Made by a program: the position numbers and the translations under genes. Positions 26,328 to 35,665 of a DNA stretch of 64,000 nt are shown here, piece after piece. The notes under the pieces are model-generated. The model was given only the letters and a program-made list of their open reading frames with translations, was not told where the DNA came from and did no database searches. Where the stretch lies: the NCBI RefSeq assembly GCF_019890635.1, contig NZ_JAIOAB010000033.1, positions 1-64,000 on the forward strand, read 5' to 3'. The stretch is from Streptomyces sennicomposti (GTDB lineage: Bacteria > Actinomycetota > Actinomycetes > Streptomycetales > Streptomycetaceae). Every line of letters begins with the position of its first letter. The first letter of the stretch is position 1.

Positions 26328-28261
26328 GCACCGGACCGTCCGTCCATGAGCTGATCACGGTCGTCCTGCGGGAGGGCGGCGATGTCGTCGCCCTGCGCCG
26401 GTGCACCCAGTCGGCGTGCCGGGCCGCGGGGCTGAAGGGCAGTGCGCTGGTCCGGCTGACGACCGTGGTGAGCGAGGCCGGCGAGCATCTGCTGGGGGCC
26501 GCGCGCCTCACCGCCCGGCTGAGCCTGGAGCGGGACGGCGTCGCCGTGCTGCTGGCCGTGCGTTTCGGCTGGGCCGAGGCGCGCCGGCCGCCGGGAACCC
26601 TGCTGACCGCGGCCGAACGGCTGCTGGACGAGAGCGGTCTGCTGCCCTCCGGCGACGGCGACGGCCACGAACTGCTCCTCGCGCAGCGCCTTCCCGCGCC
26701 GGCGACCTCCCTCGGCGAGCTGGCCGCCGATGTCCGCGGGCGGCTCGCCGGCGGCGACGCGACGGCCGACCTGGTCGACACGCTGCGCACCCAGAACCGG
26801 CAACTGCTGGCCGCGCTGGAGGAGTCACAGCGCCAGCAGGAGGAACTCCAGCGTCTGAACGCCGAGTTGGAGGAGACCAACGCCGGGGTGGTGGCGCTCT
26901 ACTCCGAGCTGGCCGGCGAGCTGGAGGAGACGAACAGCGGTGTCGTCGCCCTGTACGCGGAGCTGGAGGACAAGACCCGCCAGCTCGAACGGGCCGACGC
27001 GTACAAGTCCCGGTTCTGGGCCAACGTCAGCCACGAGCTGCGCTCGCCGGTGAACTCGGTCATCGCCCTGGCCCGGCTGCTGCTGGACTCGGCGGCCGAC
27101 CCGCTCACCGACGAGCAGCGCCGGCAGGTGTCCCTCGTGCAGGCCTCCGGCAGCACCCTGCTGGCGCTGGTGGACGAGCTGCTCGACATCGCCAAGGCGG
27201 AGTCCGGACGGCTGGAGCCGCACCCCGCCGAGGTCGATCTGCGCTCCCTGCTGCACCAGTTGCGCGGCATGCTCCAGGGCACCGCGCAGCCCGGGGTGGA
27301 CCTGCGCATCCCGGACCACATACCGCTGCGGCCCTTGGTCACCGACGAGGTCATGCTGACCAGGATCCTGCGCAACGTCCTGTCCAACGCGCTGAAGTTC
27401 ACGGTCGGGGGCCGGGTGGCGCTGGAGGTCGCCGAGGAGGAGCGGGAGGACGGCGACCGCTTCGTCTTCCGCGTCCAGGACACCGGCGTCGGCATCCCGG
27501 CGGAGGAACTGGAGCGCGTCTTCGAGGAGTTCTACCAGGTGCGCGGGCCGCACCAGCGGGGCCGGGCGGGCACCGGCCTGGGCCTGCCCTACGCCCGCCG
27601 GCTGACCGAACTGCTCGGCGGCCGGCTGACGCTCGACAGCGAGGTGGGCCGCGGCACCCGGGTGATCATCGAGATCCCCGCCCGCCTCGGCCGTGGGCCG
27701 GGGGACGCAACGGCCGCCGTGACCGGCGCGGAACCGCCCCCGCACCCCGATGCGGCACGGCCCGCTGAGCCGGTCCCGCCGACCGGCTCCGGCGGCCCCT
27801 TGGTCGGGTCGGTGGTGGCCGTGGACGACGACGAGACGTTCCTGACCGCGATCCGCCCGCTGCTGGCCGCTGTGGCCGGGTCCGTCACCGTCGTCACCGA
27901 CAGCGGCCGGGCCGTGGCGACCGTGGAGCGCGAACACCCCGACGCCGTCCTCCTCGACCTCGACATGCCCGGCCCGGACGGCTACGAGGTGCACCGGCAA
28001 CTGGCCGCGAACCCGGCGACGGCCGCCGTGCCCGTGGTGGTGCTGACCGCGCTGGAGGCCGGTGACGTGGACCGCGCCCGCCTCGCCGGGGTCCGCGCCG
28101 TGCTCAACAAGTCCCGCCTGACCGCCGCAGACCTCGCCGCCGCCCTGCCCCGGCCGCAGGCCGCGCCGGCCGCGGACCGGCCGTCGGCCCCCGCGCCGGC
28201 CGGGGACCAGCCGTCCACCCCCGCCCCCTCGACGTCGCCCAGGGCCAAGGAGCGCCGATGA
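26324..28261 (+). CDS. Hybrid histidine kinase with receiver domain
   Basis: A 645-residue soluble protein. Residues 1-125 look like an RsbT-type ATPase domain that has lost its glycine motifs (LVRLTTVVSEAGEHLLGAAR). A coiled coil (about 160-225) contains a tandem duplication of LEETNxGVVALYxEL. The HisKA phosphoacceptor His is in NVSHELRSPVNS (near 236), and the ATPase has NVLSNALKFT, DTGVGIP and GTGLGLP. A receiver domain follows (about 500-620) with the phospho-Asp in LLDLDMPGPDG, then a Pro/Ala tail. No membrane segment is seen, so the input is cytoplasmic, perhaps the stressosome itself. Confidence 0.9.
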   Translation: MSTGPSVHELITVVLREGGDVVALRRCTQSACRAAGLKGSALVRLTTVVSEAGEHLLGAARLTARLSLERDGVAVLLAVRFGWAEARRPPGTLLTAAERLLDESGLLPSGDGDGHELLLAQRLPAPATSLGELAADVRGRLAGGDATADLVDTLRTQNRQLLAALEESQRQQEELQRLNAELEETNAGVVALYSELAGELEETNSGVVALYAELEDKTRQLERADAYKSRFWANVSHELRSPVNSVIALARLLLDSAADPLTDEQRRQVSLVQASGSTLLALVDELLDIAKAESGRLEPHPAEVDLRSLLHQLRGMLQGTAQPGVDLRIPDHIPLRPLVTDEVMLTRILRNVLSNALKFTVGGRVALEVAEEEREDGDRFVFRVQDTGVGIPAEELERVFEEFYQVRGPHQRGRAGTGLGLPYARRLTELLGGRLTLDSEVGRGTRVIIEIPARLGRGPGDATAAVTGAEPPPHPDAARPAEPVPPTGSGGPLVGSVVAVDDDETFLTAIRPLLAAVAGSVTVVTDSGRAVATVEREHPDAVLLDLDMPGPDGYEVHRQLAANPATAAVPVVVLTALEAGDVDRARLAGVRAVLNKSRLTAADLAAALPRPQAAPAADRPSAPAPAGDQPSTPAPSTSPRAKERR

Positions 28262-29868
28262 CCCGACCGTCCGACACCGATCACAGTCCGGCCCACATCC
28301 TGGTGGTGGACGACACCCCCGCCAACCGGTACGTCCTGGCCACCACGCTGCGCCGGGCCGGGCACCAGGTCACCGAGGCCGAGGACGGCACCCGCGCGCT
28401 CGACCTGCTCCGGGGGCCCGGCCCGCTGCCGGAGATCGCCATCGTGGACGTACGGCTGCCCGACATGACCGGCTTCGAGGTGTGCGAGCACATCAAGAAC
28501 GACCCGGCCACCGCCGCCGTGCCCGTCATCAACATCTCCGCCGCCGCCATCACCGTGGACGACCGCGCGCAGGGCCTGTACCGGGGCGCCGACGCGTATC
28601 TCGTCGAGCCGGTCGCCCCGGACGAACTGCTCGCCACGGTCACCGCGACCCTGCGCTACACCCGCGCCCGGCGCCGCGCCGAACTCCTCGCCGAGCGGCT
28701 GCACCTGCTCAACCGCCTCACCCTGGCGCTCTACAGCGCCGCCGACGCCCGCGAGCTGGTCAAGGTGACGGCCGAGGCGGCGGCGGTGATCTTCCGGTGC
28801 AGTGTGGCCGCGCTGCTCACCACACCGCAGGGCAGCCCCCTGGTCGCCCACACCTGGCAGGACGAGGACGGGACGGCGCGCGCCGACGCACCGCAGGTGC
28901 ACTCCACGGCGGCCTGGCCGCAGCGCCGCGACCCCTCCGGCCGGGCGCAGCCGCCGGGCACCGATCTGCCGTGCCTGCCGCCCGAGTTGAAGGACCCGGC
29001 GCGCCGCCGGACGGTGATCGGCCGGGCCAAGGCCGAGCGTCCGCCGGTCGTCATCGTCACCTCGGCGGACGCCGTCACCACGCCGGACGACGAGCAGTTG
29101 CTGACCCAGCTCACCCAGGCCAGCGCCCTGGCCCTGGAGGCGCTGCGCAGCTACAGCGAGGAGCACGCCCTCGCCCTGACCCTGCAACGCAGCTTCCTGC
29201 CCGAGAGCCTGCCGGCCACCCCCCGCGCCGACCTGGCCGTGCGCTACCTCCCGGCCAGCGAACGCACCGAGATCGGCGGCGACTTCTACGAGGCGATCAG
29301 CACCCCGGCCGGTCTGGTGGTGGCCGTCGGCGACGTGGCCGGGCACTCGCTCGACGCGGCGATGGTGATGGGCCAGGTGCGGCACGCGCTGCGCGCCTAC
29401 GCGGCCGAGGGCCATCCGCCGCAGGTGATCCTCTCCTGTCTGGACCATCTGCTGGCCTCGGTGGAGCCCGGCGCCACGGTCACGCTGTGCGTGGTGCTGA
29501 TCGAGTTCGGCTCGGACACCCTGCACGTCGCCAACGCGGGCCACCTTCCGCCGCTGATCCGCCACCCGGACGGCACCACCTCGTACGTGCACGAGCACGG
29601 CCCGCTGCTGGGGCTCGGCCTCGCGCATCCGCCCGCCCGGCGGATCACCGTGGTGCCGGGTTCGCTGCTGCTCCTGGTCACGGACGGTCTGGTCGAGCGC
29701 CGTCACGAGGACCTCCAGCACTCCCTGGCCACCCTCGCCGCGGTGGCCGCCGGGGTTCCGGCGGACCCGGAGGAGGCGTGCGGGCTGCTCCTGGAGCGGC
29801 TGCTGCCGGACGGCAGCGACGACGTGGCGCTGATGGCCGTCCGGCTGAACGCGGTCCGCCCGGACTGA
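28258..29868 (+). CDS. Response regulator with GAF and SpoIIE phosphatase
   Basis: A 536-residue protein that ends the operon. The receiver domain (13-130) has the phospho-Asp at residue 64 (IVDVRLPDMTG). The usual Lys of the K-P motif is Glu here (YLVEPVAPDEL). A GAF-like region spans about 150-310. The SpoIIE phosphatase (about 320-530) has EIGGDFYEAI, VGDVAGHSLDAA, VTDGLVERR and DDVALMAV. It is a plausible output of the hybrid kinase: phosphorylation would switch dephosphorylation of a STAS protein. Confidence 0.9.
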   Translation: MTRPSDTDHSPAHILVVDDTPANRYVLATTLRRAGHQVTEAEDGTRALDLLRGPGPLPEIAIVDVRLPDMTGFEVCEHIKNDPATAAVPVINISAAAITVDDRAQGLYRGADAYLVEPVAPDELLATVTATLRYTRARRRAELLAERLHLLNRLTLALYSAADARELVKVTAEAAAVIFRCSVAALLTTPQGSPLVAHTWQDEDGTARADAPQVHSTAAWPQRRDPSGRAQPPGTDLPCLPPELKDPARRRTVIGRAKAERPPVVIVTSADAVTTPDDEQLLTQLTQASALALEALRSYSEEHALALTLQRSFLPESLPATPRADLAVRYLPASERTEIGGDFYEAISTPAGLVVAVGDVAGHSLDAAMVMGQVRHALRAYAAEGHPPQVILSCLDHLLASVEPGATVTLCVVLIEFGSDTLHVANAGHLPPLIRHPDGTTSYVHEHGPLLGLGLAHPPARRITVVPGSLLLLVTDGLVERRHEDLQHSLATLAAVAAGVPADPEEACGLLLERLLPDGSDDVALMAVRLNAVRPD

Positions 29869-29933
29869 CCGCGTTCAGGGCGGCCGGTCCGGGCGGGGGG
29901 TCCCGCGGGCGGGTGCGGCGGGGGCCGCCGCTC

Positions 29934-31289
29934 CTACCAGCCCACCGCCACGAGCAGCCACTGTGGGTCGCCGTGGGAGACGAAGGAGGACTGCCCGGCC
30001 ACGTCGTCGTACGGGAAACCGTAGGCGAGGTGGTTGATGGCGTTGTCGTGCCAGAACTCGGCGTAGTAGTTCGCCGGCGCCGCCTTGTAGTACTGCGCCG
30101 GGTCGCCCTGCTGGGAGGCGGGCAGCGAGGCCACATGGCGGTTCAGTGCCGCGCACATGTCCGGGTCGCCGGCCAGCGCGGCGGCACAGCCGAAGATGTC
30201 CGAGGTGGCCGCGTCGACGCCGACCGACTGGGCGTAGGCGGTGAAGTAGTTGGCGTTGGCGCCGCCCGCGCGGAAGCTGGGGTCGCTGCCGGGCGCGATG
30301 ATCCGATACGGGGCCTGGGTCTGGGCGAGCACCTTGAACGGGGCGGGCACGGCGTCGGTGAACCGCTGGAAGGTGGTGGCGCGGTCCTCGGCGAAGGTCT
30401 GGCGGTTCTCGCCGACCTCCACGTCGTAGCCGTCCTTGCTGTGCAGCCGCATGGCGAGCTTGAGGCCGAACGCGTCGACCCGTGTGGTGTTGCCGTTGAA
30501 CACGTTGCCGCCGACGGTGAACTCGATGAAGTCGTAGTAGGGGCCGTCGGGCGAGCCGAGGTGGAAGTACATCCGGCCGGCGGAGTTGGCCGGCATGTCG
30601 AGGTAGGGCTGTTCGGCGATGGAGTGGGTCTGGCCGTTGAAGGTCCAGTAGACCTGGCTGTCGGGGTACTTGCCGTTGGTGCGGTTGAGGATCTTCACCT
30701 CGACGGCGTTGTGCGCGGCGGGGATGTCGGAGGTGGAGCCCCAGAAGTCGTCCGGCGGCTGGGTGGTGCCGCCGGAGCCGTAGACCTCGAACTCCCACAG
30801 GGAGTAGCCGTACTGGGTGGCGCGGGCGGTGCCGTAGAGGCGGACGTAGCGGCCGCTGCCGCCGACGGTCAGGTTCTCGGTGCCGCCGGTGGCGTCGGCG
30901 GTGGAGTAGGCGGTGGTCCAGTTCTGGGCGTCGGTGGAGGTCTCGATGCGGTAGGCCTTGGCGTAGGCGGCCTCCCAGCGCAGGGTGACGCGGGTGAGCT
31001 GCCGCACCGAGCCGAGGTCGATCTGGAGCCACTGGGGGTCGGCGAACGCCGAGGACCAGCGGGTGCCCTGGTCGCCGTCGACGGCGGCGCCGGCCGGGAA
31101 GGCGGCGTTCTCCACCGAGGAGGCGGTCGCGGGCCGGCCGCGGGAGAGCAACTGGTCCTCGGCGTGGGCCTGGGCGGGGACGAGGGCGACGAGGCAGGCG
31201 GCGAGCAGGGCGGTGACGAGAGCGGCGACGCGGGAGCGGGGGGCGGTGTCCGGTGGTCTGCGCCGCAGCGCGTGGGTGGCGGTGGGCAT
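29934..31289 (-). CDS. Secreted GH64 beta-1,3-glucanase with F5/8C domain
   Basis: A 451-residue exported protein. A signal peptide ends near PAQAHAED (residue 43). A discoidin/F5-8 type C (CBM32-like) domain covers about 45-175 (FADPQWLQIDLGSVRQLTRV). The rest matches the GH64/thaumatin-like beta-1,3-glucanase family, with EVKILNRTNGKYPDSQVYW and EFWHDNAINHLAYGFPYDD. It would attack laminarin-type or fungal glucan outside the cell. GGAG six bases upstream of the ATG supports the start. The adjacent chitinase suggests a role in fungal wall breakdown. Confidence 0.87.
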   Translation of the reverse strand: MPTATHALRRRPPDTAPRSRVAALVTALLAACLVALVPAQAHAEDQLLSRGRPATASSVENAAFPAGAAVDGDQGTRWSSAFADPQWLQIDLGSVRQLTRVTLRWEAAYAKAYRIETSTDAQNWTTAYSTADATGGTENLTVGGSGRYVRLYGTARATQYGYSLWEFEVYGSGGTTQPPDDFWGSTSDIPAAHNAVEVKILNRTNGKYPDSQVYWTFNGQTHSIAEQPYLDMPANSAGRMYFHLGSPDGPYYDFIEFTVGGNVFNGNTTRVDAFGLKLAMRLHSKDGYDVEVGENRQTFAEDRATTFQRFTDAVPAPFKVLAQTQAPYRIIAPGSDPSFRAGGANANYFTAYAQSVGVDAATSDIFGCAAALAGDPDMCAALNRHVASLPASQQGDPAQYYKAAPANYYAEFWHDNAINHLAYGFPYDDVAGQSSFVSHGDPQWLLVAVGW

Positions 31290-31405
31290 GGAGGTCTCCG
31301 TTTCACCGTGGATGTGTGGGGGTGCGTGGGGTGGGACGGTGTGCCGGGAGGGCCCGGCCGGAACGCCCGTGCGCTCCGGCCGGGTTGCGGGGGGTGGGGG
31401 CGGTG

Positions 31406-32794
31406 TCAGCCGGTGTAGGCGGCGAACACCCGGGTGTAGTCCCAGTTCTGCTGGCTGACGCCGGAGCAGCTGTCGGCGGGGCCGCCGGTGCAGGGCCGGT
31501 CGCGGTTGGCGGACCAGAAGGTGAGCCGGGCCAGGTGGTGCTGCTGGGCGTAGGCGAGGATGGTGCGGAAGTCGGCGACGGTGACGGTCTCGTTGTTGTC
31601 GGTGACGCCGTTCATGGAGGAGATGCCCATGTCGCGGTAGGCCTGGTCGTCGCTGTAGTGGTAAGCGTTCCTGAGCGCGGTCTTGAGGCCTTCGGCGGCG
31701 CGCTGGGTGAGGGTGCCCATGTTCTGTCCGGCGCCGCCGAAGTCGAACGGCATGATGGTCCAGGCGTCCACGGTGAGGCCGGCGGAGGCCGCGCGGTTGA
31801 TCAGGGAGGTGTCGGGGCCGCTCTGGCCGGTGCCGATGGTGACGTAGACCTTGAGCCCCGGGTTGTTGTTCTTGACGGTCTTCAGGGCGTCCACGGTGCG
31901 CTGCTGGACGGTGGGGTTGCTGTAGGCGTCGGCCTCGATGTCGATGTCGATGGCCTTGAGCCCGTAGGCGTTGATCACCTTCTGGTAGGCGGCGGCCAGT
32001 TCGCCGGCGCTGGAGCAGGAGCTCTCCAGTTTGTTGCCGCTGTAGCCGCCGAAGGACGGGATGACGTCGCCGCCGTTCGCGCGGACCGTGTTGACGGTCT
32101 GCTGGTCGACTCCGCCGGTGAGCGGGCGGCTGCCGTCCCACTGGGGGTTGCAGTAGCCGTTGCTGAGGACGAAGGCGAGGGTGAACCACTTCACGCCGGT
32201 GGCGCTGGTGATCGTGCTCGGGTTCGGCGGGCTGCCCCAGCCGTTGTAGAGGTAGGGGGCGACGGCCATCGGGGCGGCCGGGGTGCTGCCGCCGCCGTCC
32301 GCCGCGGGCGCGTTCCACTTCTGGTTGGCGGCGCCGGTGCAGCTCCAGATCTGGGCGCGCGAGCCGTTGGCCGGGTTGTTGTCGGTGACGTCCAGGCACT
32401 TGTCCGCCTGGGGGTTGACGATGTCGTGGGCGGCGGTGACCGTCCACTTCTGGTTGGCGCCGCCGGTGCAGGTCCACAGCTGGACCTTGGCGCCGTTCGC
32501 CGTGGAGTTGCCGGTGACGTCGAGACACTTGCCGAGGGCGCGGAGGGTGCCGTCGGCGCCGACGGTCCACTGCTGGGCGGCGGTGCCGTTGCAGTCGTAG
32601 ATCTGGACGCCGGTGCCGTCGGCGGAGTTCGCCCCGGCCACGTCCAGGCACTTGCCGGCCAGACCGGTGACGGTTCCGGTGGCCGCGGCGGCCGGGGAGG
32701 CGGTGAGCAGACCGGCGAAGAGGGTGAGGGCGGCGACGGAGACGGTGGTGGCGAGGGTGCGCGCGGGGCGTACGGCAGGGCGGGATCCGGCCAT
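31406..32794 (-). CDS. Secreted GH18 chitinase with ricin-type lectin domain
   Basis: A 462-residue exported protein. The signal peptide ends near ASPAAAATG. A ricin B-type lectin domain (about 40-165) has three QxW repeats (AQQWTV, NQKWTV, NQKWNA), each with KCLDV. After a Gly/Ser linker the GH18 barrel shows the catalytic D-x-D-x-E in AIDIDIEADA. The start ATG 32794 has GAAAGG seven bases upstream. A DasR-like operator lies about 110 bp upstream, fitting control by GlcNAc-derived signals. It should hydrolyse chitin or a related polymer outside the cell. Confidence 0.9.
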   Translation of the reverse strand: MAGSRPAVRPARTLATTVSVAALTLFAGLLTASPAAAATGTVTGLAGKCLDVAGANSADGTGVQIYDCNGTAAQQWTVGADGTLRALGKCLDVTGNSTANGAKVQLWTCTGGANQKWTVTAAHDIVNPQADKCLDVTDNNPANGSRAQIWSCTGAANQKWNAPAADGGGSTPAAPMAVAPYLYNGWGSPPNPSTITSATGVKWFTLAFVLSNGYCNPQWDGSRPLTGGVDQQTVNTVRANGGDVIPSFGGYSGNKLESSCSSAGELAAAYQKVINAYGLKAIDIDIEADAYSNPTVQQRTVDALKTVKNNNPGLKVYVTIGTGQSGPDTSLINRAASAGLTVDAWTIMPFDFGGAGQNMGTLTQRAAEGLKTALRNAYHYSDDQAYRDMGISSMNGVTDNNETVTVADFRTILAYAQQHHLARLTFWSANRDRPCTGGPADSCSGVSQQNWDYTRVFAAYTG

Positions 32795-32901
32795 GCGGGG
32801 GCCTTTCACGTGGGGGGTGGCCGACCTCCGGTGCCGCCTCACGCCGTTCAGCCCACGGAACGTTGCGCGACACCATCGGTCTTTGATTAAGCCGTGAAGT
32901 T

Positions 32902-32917
32902 AAAGGTCCGGACCAGT
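32902..32917. promoter_or_regulatory. DasR-responsive element (dre)-like operator
   Basis: AAAGGTCCGGACCAGT matches 12 of 16 positions of the dre type ACTGGTCTAGACCAGT and keeps the GGTC..GACC core of Streptomyces chitinase-gene repeats. It lies between the divergent chitinase and lyase-family genes, in the 297-bp gap 32795-33091. Binding by DasR is inferred. Confidence 0.65.
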
Positions 32918-33091
32918 GAGCGTCAAGAGGGCCGACAGCAGGGGCCGTTGATCGCACTGAACGCCTCGTACGGTCCGAACCTCCGCCCTGGCGCGCGCCC
33001 TTGACGGGCGGTAAGTCCGTACCTATGGTCACCGGCCAGCACCCGAGTTCAACCACCCATACCGAGTTCACATCCAAGAACGGATGGCCGC

Positions 33092-34300
33092 ATGACTGCC
33101 GCTCCCCCACACCTCCGCAGCCGAACCCGGCCCGTACTCCTGCTCGCCCTGGTCGCCGCCCTCACCGGCGCCCTGCTGCTGCCCCGGGCCACCCGCGCCG
33201 AGGCCGCGCCGACCGCCTTCGCCCACCCCGGAGTGACCGTCTCCCGGGCCCAACTGGACTTCACCCGCGACAAGGTGCTGGCCGGCGCACAGCCGTGGAA
33301 GGGCGCCTACGACCAGATGACGGCGAGCGGCTACGCCAGTCTCAGCCGCACGCCCAAGCCCCGGGCGACGGTGGAGTGCGGCTCGTACTCCAACCCGAAC
33401 TACGGTTGCACGGACGAGCGTCAGGACGCCATCGCCGCGTACACCGACGCGCTCGCCTGGTACATCACCCGGGACCCGCGCTACGCGCAGAAGGCCATCG
33501 AGATCATGGACGCCTGGTCGGCCGTGATCCGCAGCCACACCAACAGCAACGCCCCGCTGCAGACGGGCTGGGCCGGGTCCTCGTGGCCCAAGGCCGCCGA
33601 GATCATCAAGTACACGTACACCGGCTCCTGGCCGAACGCCGGCCGGTTCGCCACCATGCTGCGCGACGTGTACCTGCCGGTGGTGATCAAGGGCTCCAAC
33701 TCGAACGGCAACTGGGAGCTGTCGATGATGGAGGCGGCCGTCGGCATTTCCGTCTTCCTGGAGGACAAGGCGTCCTACGACACCGCCATGGCCAAGTTCC
33801 GCACCCGCACGGCCGCTTACGTCTATCTGGAGTCCGACGGCGCCCTGCCGAAGACCGTGCCGAGCCAGAACCTGAACACCCGCGACAAGATCGTCTCGTA
33901 CTGGCAGGGCCAGTCCACCTTCGTCACCGGCCTCACCCAGGAGACCTGCCGCGACTTCACGCACACCGGGTACGGCATCTCCGCCATCTCGCACATCGCC
34001 GAGACGAGCCGCATCCAGGGCCAGGACCTGTACGGCACCGACGTCGGGGAGCGGCTGCGCCAGGCCCTCGGCTTCCAGTCCAAGTACGAACTGGGGGCGG
34101 CCGTGCCGACCTGGCTGTGCGGCGGCGCGGTCGACCGGGGCCTCGGGCCGGTCACCGAGGTCGGCTACAACGCGCTGCACAACCGGCTGGGCGTCGCCAT
34201 GACCAACACCCAGGCGCTGACCCAGCAGAACCGTCCGGCCGGCACCAACGCCCTGTTCGTCGCCTGGGAGACCCTGACCCACGGGGACAACCCGGCGTGA
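33092..34300 (+). CDS. Secreted alginate-lyase-family protein
   Basis: A 402-residue exported protein with a signal peptide ending near TRAEAAPTAF. The mature part has the alpha-helical toroid pattern of the alginate lyase superfamily: VTVSRAQLDFTRDKV, DALAWYITRDPRYAQKA, NSNGNWELSMMEAAVGISVF and a later DFTHTGYGISAISHIAE. The Asn-Trp and His/Tyr in these segments are likely active-site residues. Many Streptomyces relatives are annotated as alginate lyases without biochemical proof, so the substrate may be another uronic-acid polymer. It is divergent from the chitinase gene. Confidence 0.78.
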   Translation: MTAAPPHLRSRTRPVLLLALVAALTGALLLPRATRAEAAPTAFAHPGVTVSRAQLDFTRDKVLAGAQPWKGAYDQMTASGYASLSRTPKPRATVECGSYSNPNYGCTDERQDAIAAYTDALAWYITRDPRYAQKAIEIMDAWSAVIRSHTNSNAPLQTGWAGSSWPKAAEIIKYTYTGSWPNAGRFATMLRDVYLPVVIKGSNSNGNWELSMMEAAVGISVFLEDKASYDTAMAKFRTRTAAYVYLESDGALPKTVPSQNLNTRDKIVSYWQGQSTFVTGLTQETCRDFTHTGYGISAISHIAETSRIQGQDLYGTDVGERLRQALGFQSKYELGAAVPTWLCGGAVDRGLGPVTEVGYNALHNRLGVAMTNTQALTQQNRPAGTNALFVAWETLTHGDNPA

Positions 34301-34489
34301 CGCACACGGTCTGACGGCACACAGTGTGACGCCCCCGGCATGACGCACCCCGCGTCACACACAGCGCTCCGCGCACCCGCCCCGGGGCGCACGGCGGGAG
34401 CCGTCGCCGCCGTGCGTCCGGCGCGGGCTGCGGCGGCCGGGCCGCCTCACCCTCCTCGCCCTCTTTGCCCTTCTCGCCTCCTCCCCTCC

Positions 34490-35665
34490 TCAGGTCACCG
34501 GGTCCAGCAGGCCGTCGAAGGCGGAGGGGAGGCGTTTCCAGCCGTCGCTGCCCGTCACGTACTCCGCGTCGGTGAGCAGGCAGGAGTCGAGCAGGGCCGA
34601 CAGGCCGTCGCGGTCCAGGCCGGGCGAGGTGAAGGCGAGGCACTGGCAGCGGTCGCCGTGTTCGGGGTGCCACTGGACGGCGGCGGCGACCCGGCGTTCG
34701 GCGGGCACCCTCTCCCAGGCGGCGTCGGGCAGCGCGGCCAGCCAGGGGCCGGCCCGCTCCACGCACAGCGCGCCGCCCGCGGCGTCCCACGACAGCAGCG
34801 TGTCGGGCCGGTCGGCCAGCCAGAACCGGCCCCGGCTGCGGACGGCGGCGCAGGCGATGTCCTCCAGCGCCGCGTGCAACCGCCGCGGGTGGAAGGGCCG
34901 TTCACGCCGATAGACCAGCGTGCCCACCCCGTGTTCGTCGCGCTCCTGCGGCAGCAGCGCGCACGCGGGATGCGTCCGGGCGGCGGCCGCCGCCACGTCG
35001 AAGCCCGCCGTCACGGCGGCCCCGAGACCGCCGCCCGCCACCGGCACGGTGCGCGCGCCCGGCGTCAGCCGGGCGAGCAGGGCGCGGTCGGCATCGTCGG
35101 CGAGCGGCTCCCCGGTCCCGTACGCGCCGCCCTCGGCGACCGCGATCACGGTGGGGTACTCCAGCTGCCGGGCGAAGGCGTCGGCGACCGTGCGCCGGTC
35201 GGTGGCGGCGGCGGCGAGTCCCACGTCGGCGAGGTCGTCGCCGTTGGACAGGTACGGCAGCACCAGCGCGGGATCGACGGCGGTGGCGACTCCGGTGAGG
35301 TCCAGCGGCGCGCCCGCGGCGGCGACGAGCGCGGCCATGGCCTGGGGTTCGACGGAGTCCCACAGTTCCACGACGGCCAGCCGGTGCCGCCCCTCGTCGG
35401 CGAGGCGCAGCAGCTGGGGCACCAGGTCGGCGCGGAGCGCGCAGCACGCGCAGTCGTCGACCGGGGGCGCCTCGCCGCCGCTGAGCAGGTGGCCGGCGTC
35501 GCGCACGGTGCGGTAGACGACGCTGTCGGCGGCGCGGATGACGTCGTGGTGCAGCGCGACCGAGCCGGGGATGGTGCGCAGGATCTCCTCCACCGCGGCC
35601 CGGCGGGCGTCGGCGTGCAGTCCGGCGACGATCACGACCGGCAGCCGCTCCGAGCCGCCGCTCAC
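34490..35665 (-). CDS. CobW/COG0523-like protein, degenerate P-loop
   Basis: A 391-residue protein of the CobW/YciC family of metal chaperone GTPases. The family Cys motif appears as DDCACCALRADL near residue 70, and the CobW C-terminal domain as GRFWLADRPDTLLSWDAAGG. The N-terminal VVIVAGLHADARRAAVEEIL replaces the usual G-x-x-x-x-GK-(S/T) loop and lacks the Gly-Lys-Thr, so GTP binding by the normal mode is doubtful. It starts with a GTGA overlap to the short bL31 frame and lies in a zinc-starvation cluster, so a zinc-allocation role is likely. Confidence 0.82.
   Translation of the reverse strand: MSGGSERLPVVIVAGLHADARRAAVEEILRTIPGSVALHHDVIRAADSVVYRTVRDAGHLLSGGEAPPVDDCACCALRADLVPQLLRLADEGRHRLAVVELWDSVEPQAMAALVAAAGAPLDLTGVATAVDPALVLPYLSNGDDLADVGLAAAATDRRTVADAFARQLEYPTVIAVAEGGAYGTGEPLADDADRALLARLTPGARTVPVAGGGLGAAVTAGFDVAAAAARTHPACALLPQERDEHGVGTLVYRRERPFHPRRLHAALEDIACAAVRSRGRFWLADRPDTLLSWDAAGGALCVERAGPWLAALPDAAWERVPAERRVAAAVQWHPEHGDRCQCLAFTSPGLDRDGLSALLDSCLLTDAEYVTGSDGWKRLPSAFDGLLDPVT

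Noticed and set aside
31290..33110. Extension of the GH64 frame through the chitinase gene
   Set aside because: The signal peptide starts at 31289, and upstream sequence is chitinase read in the wrong frame.
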